From: Pseudomonas asplenii | GTDB lineage: Bacteria; Pseudomonadota; Gammaproteobacteria; Pseudomonadales; Pseudomonadaceae | NCBI RefSeq assembly: GCF_900105475.1 | Contig: NZ_LT629777.1 | Coordinates: forward strand, 2,108,001-2,172,000 | DNA length: 64,000 nucleotides | Reading direction: 5' to 3' | Part shown: piece after piece, positions 1 through 9,441 of the stretch | How positions within the stretch are numbered: position 1 is the first letter of the stretch | Layout of the letters: each line of letters opens with the position of its first letter | Position numbers and translations under genes: made by a program | Notes under the pieces: generated by a model | Told to the model about the DNA's origin: nothing | What the model saw: only the letters and a program-made list of their open reading frames with translations | Database searches by the model: none

Positions 1-1
1 A

Positions 2-238
2 GTGAAGCTGACACTGGAAGACGAATATGTGGCGCGCTACTACCTCAACAGTGAGCCGCCCGAGGTCCGCGACGCGGTAGAGTTCCTGCCCAAGTCGCTC
101 ATCGAGAATGGTCTGCATATCCTGGTCAGTGAGCGCAACCCGGAGCATGCGCAGATCGTCGCCGGGTTCGACCGTGAGATTGCCGCGATGAAAGCTGACG
201 GCAGCTACCAGCGGCTGCTCAAGCTGCATGGGATGTGA
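2..238 (+). CDS. ABC transporter substrate-binding protein, C-terminal part (partial)
   Basis: Only the last 78 residues are in the window; the frame is open to the left edge, so the true start lies outside. The end of the protein (SERNPEHAQIVAGFDREIAAMKADGSYQRLLKLHGM) has the typical final helix of family-3 solute-binding proteins, where a long 'FN..I..M..DGSY..L' helix packs on lobe 1. It probably binds an amino acid or similar polar solute in the periplasm. No permease or ATPase gene is visible, and the substrate cannot be inferred. It ends 81 bp before the convergent yccS-like gene. Confidence 0.7.
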   Translation: MKLTLEDEYVARYYLNSEPPEVRDAVEFLPKSLIENGLHILVSERNPEHAQIVAGFDREIAAMKADGSYQRLLKLHGM

Positions 239-319
239 TTGCGTGACGGGACACGATGTCCAGCCGCAAGGTTTACGACCGGTTCGGTCATGTTCCTCGC
301 GGTGGCCAGTCTCGCCGGC

Positions 320-2512
320 TCACACCGGCGCCTGTTCTTCCGGTCCCTTGATCAGATGCGCCGCCAGCGTGCGCAGCGGCCCCAACTGACGGCAGATCAG
401 CGCCAGTTGTGTCTGCACCAGACGCTGTATCTCATCGATTTCGTCCGGCATCTGTTCCAGTTCGGTCGCCAGGGCTTCCTCGGCGTCGCTCTGGACCTCG
501 ATGGCGGTCTTGTTCGCCAGTCCCGTGGCGATCTGCTCGATGCTGGCGGCGAGGGTTGCTCCGACACCATTGATCAGGTAGTCGCGGACTTCTGCCGGTA
601 GCTGGTTCTCGCGATGCGCGCCGAGCCCGGAGAGGTAGCTGAGCAAGGTGTGCGACAGCACCAGGAAGCGGAAGCCGACGTCGGCTTCCTTACGGAAATG
701 CCCCGGCTCCATCAACATGTTCGCCAGCGTGGTCGACAGTGCTGCATCGGCGTTGTGGGCGTTGCGGCGGGCCAGGCGGTAGGCGAGGTCGTCACTCTTG
801 CCCTGGCCGTATTGCTGCATCACCTGGCGCAGGTACAGGCTGTTGCAGCTCAGGGTATTGGCCAGCACCTTGTTCAGGCGTCGACCCTGCCAGTCCGGCA
901 GAAACAGGAACACCGCCAGGCCGGCGATCAGGCTGCCCAGCAGGGTGTCCAACAGGCGCGGCAGGAACAGCCCGTAGCCGTCGCCGACCTGGTTGAAGCA
1001 GAACAGCACCATCAGCGTCATGGCGGCGGTCGCCAGGGTATAGCGGGTGGTGCGGTTGATGAAGAACACCAGGCCGGCGGCGATGGTGAAGAGTGCCTGG
1101 ATCAGCGGACTTGGGAACAGGTCGAAGAGCGCCCAGGCCACTGTCAGGCCAATGGCGGTTCCCATGATCCGCTGGCCGAGCTTGCGCCGGGTTGCGCCGT
1201 AGTTCGGCTGGCAGACGAACAGCGTGGTGAGGATGATCCAGTAACCTTGGGACGGGTGCACCAGGTGCACCATGCCGTACCCGATGCTCAAGGCCAGTGG
1301 CAGGCGCAGGGCATGGCGGAACAGCAGCGAAGTAGGCGTCAGTTGGGTGCGCAGGCGTGTCAGCACGTCCTTGAAGTTGCGCGGCGAGCGGTCCAGCAGA
1401 CTGCTGTCGGTGGCATCGGCCAGGCTGTCGGGGTTGCTCGCGGCGCTGAGCAGCCGGTCCAGGGTGCTGAGGTTGGCTGCCAGCGCCCGCAACGAACGCA
1501 GCAGGCCGCGCCAGGCCGGATTGCTCTGGATGCGCAGGTGTTCCATCGAGGCATTCAGATCAGCCAGGGCTTCGGCGAAGCTGGCGTCATAGACGAACGG
1601 CTGGCGCAGTTGGATCGATGCCGCCAGGGATCGACAGGCCTTGCCCTGCTGGCGCAGCAGGCGCTGGCAGCGGAACAGCACGTCGCTGTGGAAGAACGCC
1701 TCTGCCAGGGCGTTGTAGGGGTAGTGCGAGGAACTGGCGCGTTCGTGGATATCCTGGGCGAGAAAGTACAGCTTCAGGTAGCGGCTGACCTTCGAGCCCG
1801 GCCGACCGTTGCCGACCCGGTGCAGGATGATTTCCTTGGCGGTGTTCAGTGCCGCGACCACCCGACCGTTCTGCTGGGCCAGCTCCAGGCGCCGGGCCTC
1901 GACGTCCAGCTGACGGATCGGCTCGAACAGTGACGACTTGAGCTTGAGGTAGTAACCCAGCTCGCGGAACACCTTGGCCAGGCTCTGCTGCACCGGCTGG
2001 TTGGAGAACATCGCCTGCCACAATACCGACAGCACGCCATACCAGCCGGCGCCGGCCACCAGCAGCAGGGGTTCGTGCCAGAGGTTGGAGACTTCGCCGC
2101 CGCGCTGGTCCACGCCGATCATGGTGTAGACCGAGAGAATCAGCGTCGCCGAGGCAATCGCGCCATAACGTTCGCCGAGCGCACCGAGCATGGTCAGGCC
2201 GAAGGCCGCCAGGGCCATGGCGCAGACGAACAGCAGCGGATAGGGGAACAGCAGCTCGACCGAGAAGGCCGCAACGCTGAAACATACCAGGGTCACCGCC
2301 AGCGCATTGAGACGGCCCTGCCAACTGTCGTCGGTTTCGGCCAGCGCACTGGCGATGACTCCGAGGAACAGTGGGATCAGCAGCTTCATCTCGTTCTGGA
2401 ACCAGCACAGGGTCATGATGCCGGTCAGGGCGATGAATACCCGGACGCTATAACTGAATTTATCCAGTGCCCAGAGGCGACGCAGAGAGTGGTTGAACGA
2501 GGTCGATGCCAT
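320..2512 (-). CDS. yccS: YccS-type FUSC-family inner-membrane protein
   Basis: About 730 aa. Two hydrophobic clusters (roughly residues 15-150 and 395-530) flank a long soluble, helical region rich in Arg, Leu and Ala. This is the YccS/FUSC layout, distantly related to the AaeB aromatic-acid efflux proteins. The N-terminal stretch ALDKFSYSVRVFIALTG and the segment ALAETDDSWQGRLNALAVT match what I recall of Pseudomonas YccS proteins. The frame stays open to 2593, but the family start (MASTSF) is at 2512, which is used here; no strong ribosome binding site distinguishes the two. Transport function is presumed from the family and the substrate is unknown. It converges with the upstream binding-protein gene. 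Confidence 0.85.
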   Translation of the reverse strand: MASTSFNHSLRRLWALDKFSYSVRVFIALTGIMTLCWFQNEMKLLIPLFLGVIASALAETDDSWQGRLNALAVTLVCFSVAAFSVELLFPYPLLFVCAMALAAFGLTMLGALGERYGAIASATLILSVYTMIGVDQRGGEVSNLWHEPLLLVAGAGWYGVLSVLWQAMFSNQPVQQSLAKVFRELGYYLKLKSSLFEPIRQLDVEARRLELAQQNGRVVAALNTAKEIILHRVGNGRPGSKVSRYLKLYFLAQDIHERASSSHYPYNALAEAFFHSDVLFRCQRLLRQQGKACRSLAASIQLRQPFVYDASFAEALADLNASMEHLRIQSNPAWRGLLRSLRALAANLSTLDRLLSAASNPDSLADATDSSLLDRSPRNFKDVLTRLRTQLTPTSLLFRHALRLPLALSIGYGMVHLVHPSQGYWIILTTLFVCQPNYGATRRKLGQRIMGTAIGLTVAWALFDLFPSPLIQALFTIAAGLVFFINRTTRYTLATAAMTLMVLFCFNQVGDGYGLFLPRLLDTLLGSLIAGLAVFLFLPDWQGRRLNKVLANTLSCNSLYLRQVMQQYGQGKSDDLAYRLARRNAHNADAALSTTLANMLMEPGHFRKEADVGFRFLVLSHTLLSYLSGLGAHRENQLPAEVRDYLINGVGATLAASIEQIATGLANKTAIEVQSDAEEALATELEQMPDEIDEIQRLVQTQLALICRQLGPLRTLAAHLIKGPEEQAPV

Positions 2513-2638
2513 GAAGGTGTGAGAGCCTGCCGAGCGGTTGATCAGTATGTGCCTATAGACGGGTGACGACGCAATGGCGCCACATGGAAACAAAGCAAAA
2601 TTTGTTCCGGGAGCGTCAGGCAGGCCTACGGAAAAACG

Positions 2639-3817
2639 TCAGACAAACTGCGCGGCCGCATACCCCGACGCCCAGGCCCACTGGAAGTTGAAACCGCCCA
2701 GGTGGCCACTGACATCCAGCACTTCACCGACAAAATACAAGCCCGGGCTCTTCAGCGACTCCAGGGTCTTGGAGGACACCTCGCGGGTATCGACCCCGCC
2801 CAGGGTAACCTCGGCGGTGCGATAACCCTCGGTGCCCGCAGGCACCACCTGCCAGTCGCCGAGCTTGCCGGCGATCTCGGCCAGCTCGGCCGGGGTGTAC
2901 TGCTTCATCGGCTTGGAGACGAACCAGTGTTCGGCCAGCAGGTTGGCCATCTTCTTGGTGAAAACTTCACCCAGCAGGGTCTTCAGTTCGCTGTTGGGGC
3001 GTTCGGCCTGCTGCTGTTGCAGCCATTGCAGTGCATCATGGTCCGGCAGCAGATTGATATGCACCGTGTCGCCAGGCTGCCAGAACGACGAAACCTGCAG
3101 GATCGCCGGGCCGCTGAGACCTCGGTGGGTGAACAGGATATTTTCCCGGAAGCCCTGATCGTTGCAACTCACCAGGCAATCGACCGAGGTACCCGAGAGT
3201 TCCGTGCACAGGGTCTTGAGTTGATCGGTAATGGTGAAGGGCACCAGTCCCGCGCGAGTCGGTAACACCTGGTGGCCGAACTGCCGGGCGACCTGGTAAC
3301 CGAAACCGGTGGCGCCGAGGGTCGGGATCGACAGCCCGCCGGTGGCGATCACCAGCGACTGGCAGGTGATCGGGCCGAGGCTGGTCTGCAGCAGGTAGCC
3401 GTTTTCCAGTTTCTCGATCTGCTGGATCGAGGTGTCCAGGTGCAGGCTGACGCCGGCCTGGTTGCATTCCTCCAGGAGCATCTCGAGGATGTCGCTGGAC
3501 TTGTTGTCGCAGAACAGCTGGCCGAGTTTTTTCTCGTGATAGGGCACGCCATGCTTGGCCACCATCGCGATGAAATCCCACTGGGTGTAGCGGGCCAGTG
3601 CCGATTTGCAGAAATGCGGGTTCTGCGAGAGGAAGTTGCCCGGCTCGGTGTACAGGTTGGTGAAGTTGCAGCGCCCGCCGCCGGACATCAGGATCTTCTT
3701 CCCGGCCTTGTTGGCGTGGTCGAGCAGCAGCACCTGGCGCCCGCGGGCGGCGGCGGTCAGGGCACACATCAGGCCGGCGGCACCGGCGCCGATGATCACA
3801 ACTTCAGTAGAGCGCAC
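2639..3817 (-). CDS. BaiN/RdsA-family NAD(P)/FAD-dependent oxidoreductase (HI0933-like)
   Basis: 392 aa, the usual length of the HI0933/YhiN family. The N-terminus carries the FAD-binding dinucleotide fold (VVIIGAGAAGLMCALTAAARG) followed by the family signature GKKILMSGGGRCNFTN. The C-terminal GLYFVGEVLDVSGHLGGFNFQWAWASGYAA is the second flavin-contact block. It starts with GTG at 3817, preceded by GAGG at a spacing of about 8. It is a cytoplasmic flavoprotein whose physiological substrate is not settled for most members. It is probably transcribed alone; the 178-bp gap to dbpA holds a REP hairpin. Confidence 0.88.
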   Translation of the reverse strand: MRSTEVVIIGAGAAGLMCALTAAARGRQVLLLDHANKAGKKILMSGGGRCNFTNLYTEPGNFLSQNPHFCKSALARYTQWDFIAMVAKHGVPYHEKKLGQLFCDNKSSDILEMLLEECNQAGVSLHLDTSIQQIEKLENGYLLQTSLGPITCQSLVIATGGLSIPTLGATGFGYQVARQFGHQVLPTRAGLVPFTITDQLKTLCTELSGTSVDCLVSCNDQGFRENILFTHRGLSGPAILQVSSFWQPGDTVHINLLPDHDALQWLQQQQAERPNSELKTLLGEVFTKKMANLLAEHWFVSKPMKQYTPAELAEIAGKLGDWQVVPAGTEGYRTAEVTLGGVDTREVSSKTLESLKSPGLYFVGEVLDVSGHLGGFNFQWAWASGYAAAQFV

Positions 3818-3881
3818 AACGCTGTCCTCACTCGGTTTCTGGCGGAAAGGTGTTTTGTGGGTGCAAGCTTGTCTGCTTTTC

Positions 3882-3973
3882 CTGTGGGAGCCGGCTGGCT
3901 GGCGATAGCGTTGTGTCAGCCAATGGAGATGCCGACTGACGGATCGCTATCGCCAGCCAGCCGGCTCCCACAA
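3882..3973. repeat. REP doublet (REPIN), GTGGGAGCCGGC type
   Basis: Two inverted arms of about 29 bp. The left arm at 3882-3910 reads CTGTGGGAGCCGGCTGGCTG and continues GCGATAGCG; its near-perfect reverse complement is at 3945-3973, with a 34-bp loop. It lies between the BaiN-type gene and dbpA, both on the minus strand. This is the common Pseudomonas extragenic palindrome mobilised in trans by RAYT transposases; no RAYT gene is in the window. It may also act as a 3' mRNA hairpin after dbpA. Confidence 0.85.
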
Positions 3974-3995
3974 GGGCGGGAGATTCCGGCGGGGA

Positions 3996-5381
3996 TCAGA
4001 GAATCCGCACGCGCAGCGAGCGGCCCTTGATCTTGCCGCTGTTCAGGCGTTGCAGGGCCTGCTTGGCGACGCCACGTTCCACGGCGACATAGGCCTGGAA
4101 ATCGAAAATCGCGATTTTGCCGACCTGTGCCCCGGGAATCCCGGCATCGCCGGTCAGGGCGCCGAGGATATCGCCTGGACGCACCTTGTCCTTGCGCCCG
4201 GCAGCGATGCACAAGGTGCTCATGGCTGGCAGCAGCGGGCCGCCCTCCTTGGCCTTGAGGCTATCGAGCTGTTCCCAGAGCAGCGGGGCCTTCTGCAATT
4301 CTTCGATCGCCCGCGCGCGATGGGCTTCGGACGGTGCTACCAGACTGATCGCCATGCCTTTCTCGCCCGCCCGGCCGGTACGGCCGACACGGTGAATGTG
4401 GATCTCGGCGTCACGGGCCAGTTCGACGTTGATCACCATGTCCAGCGCATCGATGTCCAGGCCGCGGGCGGCGACGTCGGTGGCCACCAGCACCGAGGTG
4501 CTGCGGTTGGCGAACATCGCCAGGACCTGGTCGCGGTCGCGCTGCTCCAGATCGCCGTGCAGGCCGACGGCGGACATGCCCTTGGCGCTGAGCAGGTCGA
4601 CGGTTTCCTGTACCTGCTGCTTGGTGAAGCAGAACGCCACGCACGATTGCGGGCGATAGTGGTTGAGCACTTTCACCACCGCATCGAGGCGTTCCTCTGG
4701 CGCGACTTCGAAGAAGCGCTGCTCGATCTGGCTGTCGGCGTGCATCGCCTCGGCCTTGACCTGCTGCGGGTCACGCATGAACTTGGCCGACAACTGCTTG
4801 ATGCCGGTCGGGTAGGTGGCCGAGAACAGCAGCGTCTGTCGGCGTTCCGGGGTCTGGGCGATGATCGCCTCGATGGCATCGTAGAAGCCCATGTCGAGCA
4901 TGCGGTCGGCTTCATCGAGCACCAGCGTGTTCAGGCCCTGCAGGACCAGCGTGCCTTTGTCCAGGTGCTGCTGGATTCGTCCGGGCGTGCCGACGATGAT
5001 GTGCGCGCCGTGCTCCAGCGAGGCGATCTGCGGGCCGAAGGGCACGCCGCCGCACAGGGTCAGGACCTTGATGTTGTCCTCGGCACGGGCCAGACGGCGG
5101 ATTTCCTTGGCCACCTGGTCGGCCAGCTCGCGGGTCGGACAGATCACCAATGCCTGGCAACCGAAGAACCGTGGGTTGATCGGGTTCAGCAGGCCGATGC
5201 CGAAGGCGGCGGTCTTGCCACTGCCGGTCTTGGCCTGGGCGATCAGGTCCATGCCCTTGAGGATCACCGGCAGGCTCTGCGCCTGGATCGGCGTCATCTG
5301 GGCATAACCGAGGGACTCCAGGTTAGCCAGCATGGCGGCGGACAGGGGCAGCGAGTTGAAAGCGGTGGCAATGGTGGTCAC
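3996..5381 (-). CDS. dbpA: ATP-dependent RNA helicase DbpA
   Basis: 461 aa DEAD-box helicase. Visible motifs in order: Q-motif region YAQMTPIQAQSLP, motif I AQAKTGSGKT, PTRELADQV, GTPGRIQQHL, DEADRM, motif III SAT, then the second RecA domain with VATDVAARGLDID and HRVGRTGRAGEKG. The C-terminal domain (about 385-461) matches the DbpA RNA-binding domain that recognises hairpin 92 of 23S rRNA, so the role is late 50S subunit assembly. The start is GTG at 5381 (VTTIATAFNSLPLS); a TTG five codons upstream is less likely. It appears monocistronic. Confidence 0.93.
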   Translation of the reverse strand: MTTIATAFNSLPLSAAMLANLESLGYAQMTPIQAQSLPVILKGMDLIAQAKTGSGKTAAFGIGLLNPINPRFFGCQALVICPTRELADQVAKEIRRLARAEDNIKVLTLCGGVPFGPQIASLEHGAHIIVGTPGRIQQHLDKGTLVLQGLNTLVLDEADRMLDMGFYDAIEAIIAQTPERRQTLLFSATYPTGIKQLSAKFMRDPQQVKAEAMHADSQIEQRFFEVAPEERLDAVVKVLNHYRPQSCVAFCFTKQQVQETVDLLSAKGMSAVGLHGDLEQRDRDQVLAMFANRSTSVLVATDVAARGLDIDALDMVINVELARDAEIHIHRVGRTGRAGEKGMAISLVAPSEAHRARAIEELQKAPLLWEQLDSLKAKEGGPLLPAMSTLCIAAGRKDKVRPGDILGALTGDAGIPGAQVGKIAIFDFQAYVAVERGVAKQALQRLNSGKIKGRSLRVRIL

Positions 5382-5519
5382 GAGGCGGGCCTGCAAAACA
5401 AAATGTCGCGCAGTGTATCAGCACCTTCTCGTCAATCCGTAACTTCTGGACGAAAAGTAGCCAAATATCCCGGTGCCTGTCGCAAAACCACCAGGGCCCC
5501 TGTAGGAACCATCGAACTG

Positions 5520-6950
5520 TCAGTGCTCGATATGCTGCTCCTGCACCACCCGAGCCCGGCGACCGTCCTGGGGTGAGAGCTGCAGGAAGATTGTCGCCGC
5601 CAGCATCGCCATGATGCCCACGGTGAGGAAGGTCAGTTGGAAGGCGCCGAGCACCGTCTCCACGCCATCGTTGCCGATGGCCGCAGTAAAGCCGCCGAGC
5701 AGCGCGCCGGCACAGGCCACGCCGAGGCTCAGGGACAACTGCGCCACCACCGACAGCAGGCTGTTGCCGCTACTGGCGGCCTTGTCGTCCAGATCGATCA
5801 GGGTCACGGTGTTCATCGCGGTGAATTGCAGCGAGTTGATCGCCCCGGCAATCGCCAGCATGCCCAGCAGCAGCGGATACGGCGTGTGTTCGGTGACCAG
5901 CCCCAGTGCGGCGAGCATCACCCCCAGGGCCAGAGTATTGCCGGTCAGCACGATGCGATAACCCAGGCGCTCGATCAGCGGCCGCGCTATCGATTTGGCG
6001 AACATCGCCGCCGCCGCCAGGGGCAGCATGCTCATGCCGGCCTGGGACGGCGAGTAGCCCAGCGCCACCTGCAGCAGCAAGGGCACCAGGAACGGCAGGG
6101 CGCCGCTGCCCAGGCGGGCGAACAGGTTGCCGAGGATGCCGACGGCGAACGTCCGGGTCTTGAACAGCGACGGCGCGAACAACGGATTGTCGATATGTCC
6201 GGCACGCAGCCAGTAGGCCGCCAGGCAGGCCAGGCCGGCGAACAGCAGCAACATCACCCGCAAGTGCGGCAGTTGCAGCTCGCCCAGACCCTCCATGGCG
6301 ATAGTGATCAGCAGCATCGCTGCGCCGAACAGCACGAAACCGATGCCGTCGAAACGGGTGCGTTCGCTGCCGCGCAGGTCGGGGATGAATTTCCACACGG
6401 CGTAGCAACCGATCAGCCCCACCGGCAGGTTGATCAGGAAGATCCAGTGCCAGGTCAGAAATTGCACCATCCAGCCGCCCATGGTCGGGCCGATCAGCGG
6501 GCCGAGCAGGCCGGGAATGGTGATGAAACCCATGATCCGCACCAGTTCCGAACGCGGGTAGGCGCGCAGCACCACCAGCCGCCCGACCGGCAGCATCAGC
6601 GAGCCCCCCAGGCCCTGGATCACCCGGGCACCGACCAGCATGTTCAGCGAACTCGACAGTGCGCACAACAACGAGCCGATGCTGAACAGCAGGATGGCAC
6701 TGAAGAACACCCGCCGGGTGCCGAAACGGTCGGAGATCCAGCCCGAGGCCGGGATCAGCAAGGCCACGGTGAGCATGTAGGCGATCACCACGCCCTGCAT
6801 GCGCAAGGGGTTTTCCGCCAGGTCGCGGGCCATGGCGGGCAGGGCGGTGTTGAGGATCGTCCCGTCGAGCGATTGCATGAAGAAGGCAATGGCCACCACC
6901 CAGGGCAGCCAGCGAGCGGTCGTTGCGTCCAGCGGGGCACGGTCGGGCAT
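5520..6950 (-). CDS. mdtD: MFS drug:H+ antiporter, MdtD-like (DHA2 family)
   Basis: 476 aa with about 14 predicted membrane helices. The DHA2 hallmarks are visible: helix 1 QSLDGTILNTALPAMA (motif D1), the A-motif loop GWISDRFGTRRVF after helix 2, and the C-motif GFITIPGLLGPLIGPTMGG in helix 5. It resembles MdtD, but no mdtABC genes are adjacent, so it acts alone or with distant partners. It starts with ATG at 6950. It should export small hydrophobic or amphipathic compounds using the proton gradient. It lies directly downstream of the RhlA-like gene on the same strand (35-bp gap), so co-transcription is possible; a link to HAA export is only a guess. Confidence 0.85.
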   Translation of the reverse strand: MPDRAPLDATTARWLPWVVAIAFFMQSLDGTILNTALPAMARDLAENPLRMQGVVIAYMLTVALLIPASGWISDRFGTRRVFFSAILLFSIGSLLCALSSSLNMLVGARVIQGLGGSLMLPVGRLVVLRAYPRSELVRIMGFITIPGLLGPLIGPTMGGWMVQFLTWHWIFLINLPVGLIGCYAVWKFIPDLRGSERTRFDGIGFVLFGAAMLLITIAMEGLGELQLPHLRVMLLLFAGLACLAAYWLRAGHIDNPLFAPSLFKTRTFAVGILGNLFARLGSGALPFLVPLLLQVALGYSPSQAGMSMLPLAAAAMFAKSIARPLIERLGYRIVLTGNTLALGVMLAALGLVTEHTPYPLLLGMLAIAGAINSLQFTAMNTVTLIDLDDKAASSGNSLLSVVAQLSLSLGVACAGALLGGFTAAIGNDGVETVLGAFQLTFLTVGIMAMLAATIFLQLSPQDGRRARVVQEQHIEH

Positions 6951-6984
6951 GAAACGGCTCTTCGTTAGCAGGCTATGGACCTGA

Positions 6985-7863
6985 TTATGCCTGATCGATT
7001 TGTACTTGGGCGTTACGTTGCTGTTCTATTTGCGCCTTTTGCAGCAGGAAACCGAGTAGTGCCCGGTGCACGTTGTTGGCCGCCACCCGCGACTCCAGGT
7101 CGAGCAGGTGACCGGTGTCCTCGGCGACCGAAAAGCTGCACCGGGGAATGTGTCGCTGGAACAGTCGGGCACCTTCGGCGGGCGTGTAGATGTCCTTGGC
7201 ACCGTTGAGGAAGTGCACCGGAGTGCGGATATCGCAGAGCCTCTTCAGGTAGTTGCCGTCGCCCAGTTGCAGCACCTGGTCGATATGGAAACGTGCCTGA
7301 CGGTATTCGGTGCTGGTCATGTTGGCGAGGTGCTGGTGGTTGGTGGTCTTGAGGCGGGGGGGGAGGAAGTGGCCGACCGTGTCGTTGAGCAGGTGGCCGA
7401 TGGCGGACTTGTCGTCGACCTGGATCAGCTCATGCACCCGCTGCACGTAGGCCAGCATCGGCGGGTTGAGGTTGGGCGCCAGGGCCATGATCACCGAGCT
7501 CTCGATGGTTGGCGGGTTCCTGGCCAGCGCCAGCAGGCTGGAGATGCCGCCCCAGGAGGCCGATACCAGGTGGTTGACCTTGAAGCGTTCGATCAGCGTC
7601 AGCAGTATCTGCACCTCGTCGTTCTTGGTCACCAGGCCGGGATCGGGGTTGTAGGCCAGCGAGCGGCCGGCGAAGGGCAGGTCGAACAACAGCACGTTGA
7701 AATGTTCGGCCAGGCATTTGCTGGTGCGGGTGAAGGAGGAGGTAGTGGACAGGGCGCCATTGACCATCAGCACGGTATTACGCTGTGGATCGTCGCCGAT
7801 GCGCTCGATGTGGAGGTTGAAATGCCTGAACAGGTTGGTGATGACGAAGCTTCCATGATTCAT
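6985..7863 (-). CDS. rhlA: RhlA-like 3-(3-hydroxyalkanoyloxy)alkanoate (HAA) synthase, orphan
   Basis: 292 aa alpha/beta hydrolase-fold acyltransferase. RhlA joins two beta-hydroxyacyl groups from ACP (or CoA) into HAA, the lipid half of rhamnolipids. Long stretches agree with P. aeruginosa RhlA as I recall it: [41 protein letters not shown] and [10 protein letters not shown]. The nucleophile is Ser103 in SASWGG; the Asp of NGAKDIYT and the His of [10 protein letters not shown] complete the triad. Its relative PhaG was considered, but the match is clearly closer to RhlA. The ATG at 7863 is preceded by GGAG at a spacing of 6; a TTG five codons earlier is rejected. No rhlB, rhlC or rhlIR is visible, so the expected product is HAA itself, a swarming surfactant. 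Confidence 0.82.
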   Translation of the reverse strand: MNHGSFVITNLFRHFNLHIERIGDDPQRNTVLMVNGALSTTSSFTRTSKCLAEHFNVLLFDLPFAGRSLAYNPDPGLVTKNDEVQILLTLIERFKVNHLVSASWGGISSLLALARNPPTIESSVIMALAPNLNPPMLAYVQRVHELIQVDDKSAIGHLLNDTVGHFLPPRLKTTNHQHLANMTSTEYRQARFHIDQVLQLGDGNYLKRLCDIRTPVHFLNGAKDIYTPAEGARLFQRHIPRCSFSVAEDTGHLLDLESRVAANNVHRALLGFLLQKAQIEQQRNAQVQIDQA

Positions 7864-8118
7864 ATCAAACTCCAGCAAAACACTTTCGAAAGGGGAAAGA
7901 GACGCGGCATTGAGTAACGAAATCGTAGGCGAAGCCTGATGGTTCCATGATCGGAAGACGAACGAGGTGGTGGCTTTTTAATGCCGCTCTATAGGGAAGG
8001 GTATGTATAACGCGCCTGTGTTGGCGGGACAACCGTCTGAACGGATAGGTGCGCGGGTAGCTGGGCCAGCGCGGCGGCGTGGGAGCGGCATTGCGCCAGC
8101 TCCCAGCGGGTCATCGTT

Positions 8119-9441
8119 TTAGAGTGTGAGTGTCAGTTGGCCGATCAGAGCACCGGGCAGCAGGTTGGACGAGGTCTGCCGCTGATCGTAGGTGCTGGCC
8201 GACAGCAGCAGCTCGCGCTCCCGGGTCAGGCCCAGCAATTCGCTACCCAGCAGACTGTAGACGCTGTCATCGAAGCGCATGGTGCTGACCGGCGCCTGGA
8301 TCTCGCCGTTTTCTACCCAGAAGGTGGCGAAGCGGGTCATGCCGGTCATGCGACCCGCCGACTGGTCCGAATAGTTCAGGTACCACAGGTTGCTGATGTA
8401 CAGGCCGGTGCCCAGTTCCTTGAGAATATTCTCTTGTGCCAGATCACCCGCACGCATCTGCAGGGCGCCGGGGTACTCGCCGCTGTCCGCCCCATTGGCA
8501 CTCAGGCCGTATTCGGCGGCGCTGCGGGAGCTGACCATGCGGCCGTTGGCCGAGCCCTTGGCCACCAGCGACAGATCGCTGCGCGGATAACCTTCGCTGG
8601 AGAACGCCGGGCTCAGTGAACCGCTGACCTGCTCGTCCAGCCAGACATCCGGGTGGAACGACGCTTCGCTGGCATACAGCTTCTGCAACGGGCTGTATTT
8701 GCTGGCGATGGCCTGGGCCGAGAAGCCGCCCCAGCAGAGCATGCCCATGATTTCCTCCAGCGCCGCCGGTGCCAGGTAGGCGCGGTACTTGCCCGGAGCC
8801 AGGGTGCGTAGCGGCCGACCGAGGAAGGCCAACTGTTCACGGGCCTGCTGGAAGCGCCGGGCGAAGCGCTCGCTGTTCCAGTGCTCACCGGCATAACTGG
8901 CCTTGACCGCCTGGCCGTTCTGGTGGAACAGGCTCCAGTCGAAGTTGAAACTATTGGCCTGGTGCCAGCCGAAGGCGCCATCCGAGCTGGCGAAACCTCG
9001 ACTGATCGGGCCGGCGGCGTAGAAACCGACGAGGTCCAGGTCACCCGCGGCCTGACGGATTTCCTCAAGTACCTGAGCGCTCTCGGGCAGCGGCTGTTCC
9101 TGCACGCTGCGGCTTTGCCAGGTGTCATGGTTGAGCAACAGGTAAGGATCGGCGGGCAGCAGCGGCAGGGTTTCGCGCAATTGCTGCAGGCCATCGGCAA
9201 GGCGCTGGCGATCCTGTTCCCGTTCGCCACAGAGGGTGATCCGCAGGTCGGCGTGGCGGCCCGTGTCGATCAGCTTGAAGTCCAGGCTGGCCTGCTGCAC
9301 CTGGCCGGCCTGGCGTACCCGGCCATGGTTGAAACGGATGAACTCGGACGACTCGGCGGCATAACCGAGGGTGAAGTGTTCCGAGGTCCGCAGGTTCGCT
9401 TGCAGCCAATCCACCAGCGCCTGGAAATGAGTGTGATCCAT
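8119..9441 (-). CDS. TldE/PmbA-like subunit of a TldD/TldE metallopeptidase, divergent paralogue
   Basis: 440 aa, PmbA/TldE-family length, with the family C-terminal block GDLAQENILKELGTGLYISNLWYLNYSDQSAGRMTGMTRFATFWVENGEI. It lacks the HExxxH zinc motif found in its partner, as expected of the non-catalytic subunit. Its ATG shares one base with the stop codon of the upstream TldD-like gene (TGATG), so the two are translationally coupled. TldD/TldE pairs trim leader peptides or unfolded peptides (for example microcin B17 and CcdA). This pair does not resemble the housekeeping TldD/PmbA sequences, so a different peptide substrate is likely. Confidence 0.82.
   Translation of the reverse strand: MDHTHFQALVDWLQANLRTSEHFTLGYAAESSEFIRFNHGRVRQAGQVQQASLDFKLIDTGRHADLRITLCGEREQDRQRLADGLQQLRETLPLLPADPYLLLNHDTWQSRSVQEQPLPESAQVLEEIRQAAGDLDLVGFYAAGPISRGFASSDGAFGWHQANSFNFDWSLFHQNGQAVKASYAGEHWNSERFARRFQQAREQLAFLGRPLRTLAPGKYRAYLAPAALEEIMGMLCWGGFSAQAIASKYSPLQKLYASEASFHPDVWLDEQVSGSLSPAFSSEGYPRSDLSLVAKGSANGRMVSSRSAAEYGLSANGADSGEYPGALQMRAGDLAQENILKELGTGLYISNLWYLNYSDQSAGRMTGMTRFATFWVENGEIQAPVSTMRFDDSVYSLLGSELLGLTRERELLLSASTYDQRQTSSNLLPGALIGQLTLTL

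Noticed and set aside
614..1933. 439-codon plus-strand frame opposite yccS
   Set aside because: Gln/Arg-rich shadow of yccS with no start signal or motif.
6985..7863. PhaG (3-hydroxyacyl-ACP:CoA transferase)
   Set aside because: Same family, but the long agreements ([41 protein letters not shown]) are with RhlA, not PhaG.
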